Assembly: GCA_963790965.1 (NCBI GenBank)
Contig: CAWBQO010000002.1
Coordinates: 248,001-312,000 of the forward strand
Direction: 5' to 3'
Length of the DNA stretch: 64,000 nt
From: CAWBQO01 sp963790965
Lineage (GTDB): Bacteria > Bacteroidota > Rhodothermia > Rhodothermales > DASSAV01
Below the pieces are notes generated by a model that saw nothing but the letters and a program-made list of their open reading frames with translations, did no database searches and had not been told where the DNA came from. The position numbers were made by a program, and so were the translations under genes. Every line of letters starts with the position of its first letter. The stretch's first letter is position 1. Below, in pieces: positions 62,387 to 64,000 of the stretch.

Positions 62387-63682
62387 TCAAACGGCTCCGT
62401 TGGCGTGAATGACGCCGTGCTTCATCCCGACGCGCTTGAAGGCTTCGAGAATGAAGTCCAACTCGTCATCGGTATGGGTGGCCATGTACGAGGTGCGCAT
62501 GAGCGACTGCCCGGCGGGCACGGCCGGCGGAATGACGGCGTTGACGAAGACGCCCTCGTCCAGCAAGTCCTTCCAGAACCGGAAGCACGTCATCATGTCC
62601 CCGATCACTACGGGGATGATGGGCGTCTGGCTCGTCCAAACATTGAAGCCGAGGTTCCGGAAGCCTTCGCGCATGTAGTCGGAGATCTGCCAGAGGCGCT
62701 CGAGGCGTTCGGGTTCTTCTTCTAGAATATCGAGGCACTTGAGCACCGTAGCCACGTTGGCCGGCGGCATGGACGCGGCGAAGATGTGCGCCGAAGAGCT
62801 GTGGCGGATGTACTCGATCACGTCATGCTCGCCTGCGCAAAAGCCGCCGAGCGAGGCGAAGCTCTTCGAGAACGTGCCCGTCGTGAGCGCTACGCGGTCG
62901 CCGAGGCCGAAGTACGCAGCCGACCCGCGTCCGCCGGGGCCGATCACGCCGACGGCGTGTGCGTCGTCGAGCATGAGGGCCGCATCGAACTCCTCGGCCA
63001 GATCGACCAGTTCCGGAATGCGCGCCACGACGCCGTTCATGGAGAACACGCCGTCCGTGACGATGAGCTTGCCCGCCGTGCGGCGTTCCCTGTGCGCCTT
63101 TTCCAGCAGCTTTCGCAGGTGCGCCATGTCGTTGTGGCGGTAGCGCCACGTATCGGCAAGGCTGACCTGCGTGCCGGCCACAATGCAGGCGTGGTTGTCC
63201 TTGTCCGAGAAGATGATGTCGCCCTTGCCCGCCACCGCCTGAATGACGCCCTGATTGGTCATGTAGCCGGTGGAAAAGAGGACGACCGCCTCCTTGCCCA
63301 TGAACCGCGCCAGCTTCTCCTCGAGCTCAATGTGAATATCGAGCGTTCCGTTCAGGAAGCGGCTGCCCGTGCATCCGGTGCCATACTGCTGGATCGCCTT
63401 GACCGCCGCTTCCTCAACGCGCGGGTCGGAGAGCAGGCCGAGGTAGTTGTTCGACCCGGCCATGATAATCTCACGCCCGTTCATGATGGCGCGGCTGCCG
63501 TCGTTGCGCTCGATGGGGCGGAAGTACGGGTAGAGGTCGGCCGCCGTCACGGTCTGATAGTCGCCTTCCGGCTGAAAGAACTCGTGCGCCTTGCCGAAGA
63601 TGGTCGGCGACGACTGCGTCGGCGTTTGCTGCCCTTCCACGAGGTCTTCGGGTAGTCTTTCAAAAATGCTTGGTATGGTCAT
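62387..63682 (-). CDS. spt: Serine palmitoyltransferase
   Basis: PLP-dependent alpha-oxoamine synthase condensing L-serine with acyl-CoA to 3-ketodihydrosphingosine, the first step of sphingolipid synthesis. The 431 residues include the PLP-stacking H164 (DNHACI), D239 and H242 (MLDDAHAVG) and the PLP lysine K273 (GTFSKSFASLGG). The spacing of the last three equals the Sphingomonas SPT set D231/H234/K265. The N-terminal extension with YFRPIERNDG is typical of SPT rather than 2-amino-3-ketobutyrate ligase or BioF. No kbl-tdh or biotin genes adjoin. It is the first gene of the operon continuing to the GNAT and HAD genes. Confidence 0.9.
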   Translation of the reverse strand: MTIPSIFERLPEDLVEGQQTPTQSSPTIFGKAHEFFQPEGDYQTVTAADLYPYFRPIERNDGSRAIMNGREIIMAGSNNYLGLLSDPRVEEAAVKAIQQYGTGCTGSRFLNGTLDIHIELEEKLARFMGKEAVVLFSTGYMTNQGVIQAVAGKGDIIFSDKDNHACIVAGTQVSLADTWRYRHNDMAHLRKLLEKAHRERRTAGKLIVTDGVFSMNGVVARIPELVDLAEEFDAALMLDDAHAVGVIGPGGRGSAAYFGLGDRVALTTGTFSKSFASLGGFCAGEHDVIEYIRHSSSAHIFAASMPPANVATVLKCLDILEEEPERLERLWQISDYMREGFRNLGFNVWTSQTPIIPVVIGDMMTCFRFWKDLLDEGVFVNAVIPPAVPAGQSLMRTSYMATHTDDELDFILEAFKRVGMKHGVIHANGAV

Positions 63683-63781
63683 AACGCTTAACCTCGACGT
63701 GGTGCAATCGCGCAGTCATAAAGTAACGCGCAGGCCCTCGAAAGTATATGCTAATAAAGTGTTGTGGAATCGATCTGTTTG

Positions 63782-64000
63782 TCAGGCGGCCAGTTCGGCG
63801 TTTACCTTCTGCAATGGAGGGGCGTCGTCTTGGCGCGCGTAGCCGTTGGTCCTGCTCGCGAGCATCGCTTCAATGGCATCCACGGCGTCAGCGTTGCCGC
63901 AGGCCTTTCTCCCTTGCATCCGCGCGCGGTAAAGATCGCACCGGCTCAGGAAGCCTCGCACATCGTCCGCACGCAGTGGCCGGTTGAAGACCGCTTCGCC
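63782..64000 (-). CDS. C-terminal fragment of an unknown protein
   Basis: A minus-strand frame is open from the right edge of the window to a TGA at 63782-63784, giving 72 residues with no start inside the window. The sequence (RPLRADDVRGFLSRCDLY, then DAVDAIEAMLASRTNGYARQ) has a natural, mostly helical composition unlike the opposite-strand frame. It contains two cysteines but no motif I recognise. It ends 99 bp upstream of serine palmitoyltransferase on the same strand. Confidence 0.55.
   Translation of the reverse strand, partial: GEAVFNRPLRADDVRGFLSRCDLYRARMQGRKACGNADAVDAIEAMLASRTNGYARQDDAPPLQKVNAELAA

Overview
The window is a GC-rich, gene-dense bacterial chromosome segment with about 55 protein genes. 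I recognise no rRNA, tRNA, CRISPR array, integrase or transposase. Several features point to the Bacteroidota/Rhodothermota side of the FCB group: a SusC/SusD pair, a C-terminal type IX secretion sorting domain, serine palmitoyltransferase, a YpdA-type bacillithiol disulfide reductase, a DUF5687-like permease, and few clear Shine-Dalgarno sequences. The high GC favours Rhodothermota (Rhodothermus/Salinibacter relatives) over typical AT-rich Bacteroidia. The placement is inference; no ribosomal RNA is present to test it.

Layout. 0-15.5 kb is mostly core metabolism: accD 3' end, a CheY-like receiver, aroK, truA with a kelch-like lipoprotein, arginine deiminase, tadA, ypdA, serA, engB, sucD, gatA, tatA, an unknown beta-barrel protein and a HIT protein. 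16.0-18.8 kb holds a 6-pyruvoyl-tetrahydropterin synthase-like gene, folE and a sepiapterin-reductase-like SDR. The last two are separated by 936 bp of tandem and REP-like repeats. 18.8-25.3 kb has NAD salvage (pncB-pncA), an ABC ATPase without permease, a DinB protein, a ZIP transporter and queF.

25.3-32.0 kb is a seven-gene tripartite ABC efflux operon (TetR, TolC-like, membrane-fusion protein, two ATPases, two ABC-2 permeases). A palindromic operator lies just upstream of the tetR gene. 32.2-42.7 kb carries aroB, a very large TamB-like protein, rnr and a DUF5687/ABC pair. 42.7-50.9 kb is a haem block (hemE, yjbR-like, rluA-like, hemF, hemH, methyltransferase-like, hemL) preceded by a dienelactone hydrolase lipoprotein. 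uvrB follows.

53.2-60.1 kb is a small Sus-like uptake locus: SusC, SusD, a plug-like lipoprotein and a CBM48-like/CE1-like esterase. A one-base shift separates the esterase from its type IX sorting domain. 60.5-63.7 kb is a tightly coupled operon of serine palmitoyltransferase, a GNAT-fold protein that may be a bacterial ceramide synthase, and a HAD phosphatase.

The features most worth a second look are the biopterin-like gene set, the sphingolipid operon, the frameshifted secreted esterase, and the efflux ATPase pair, whose two degenerate motifs fall in the same composite ATP site.
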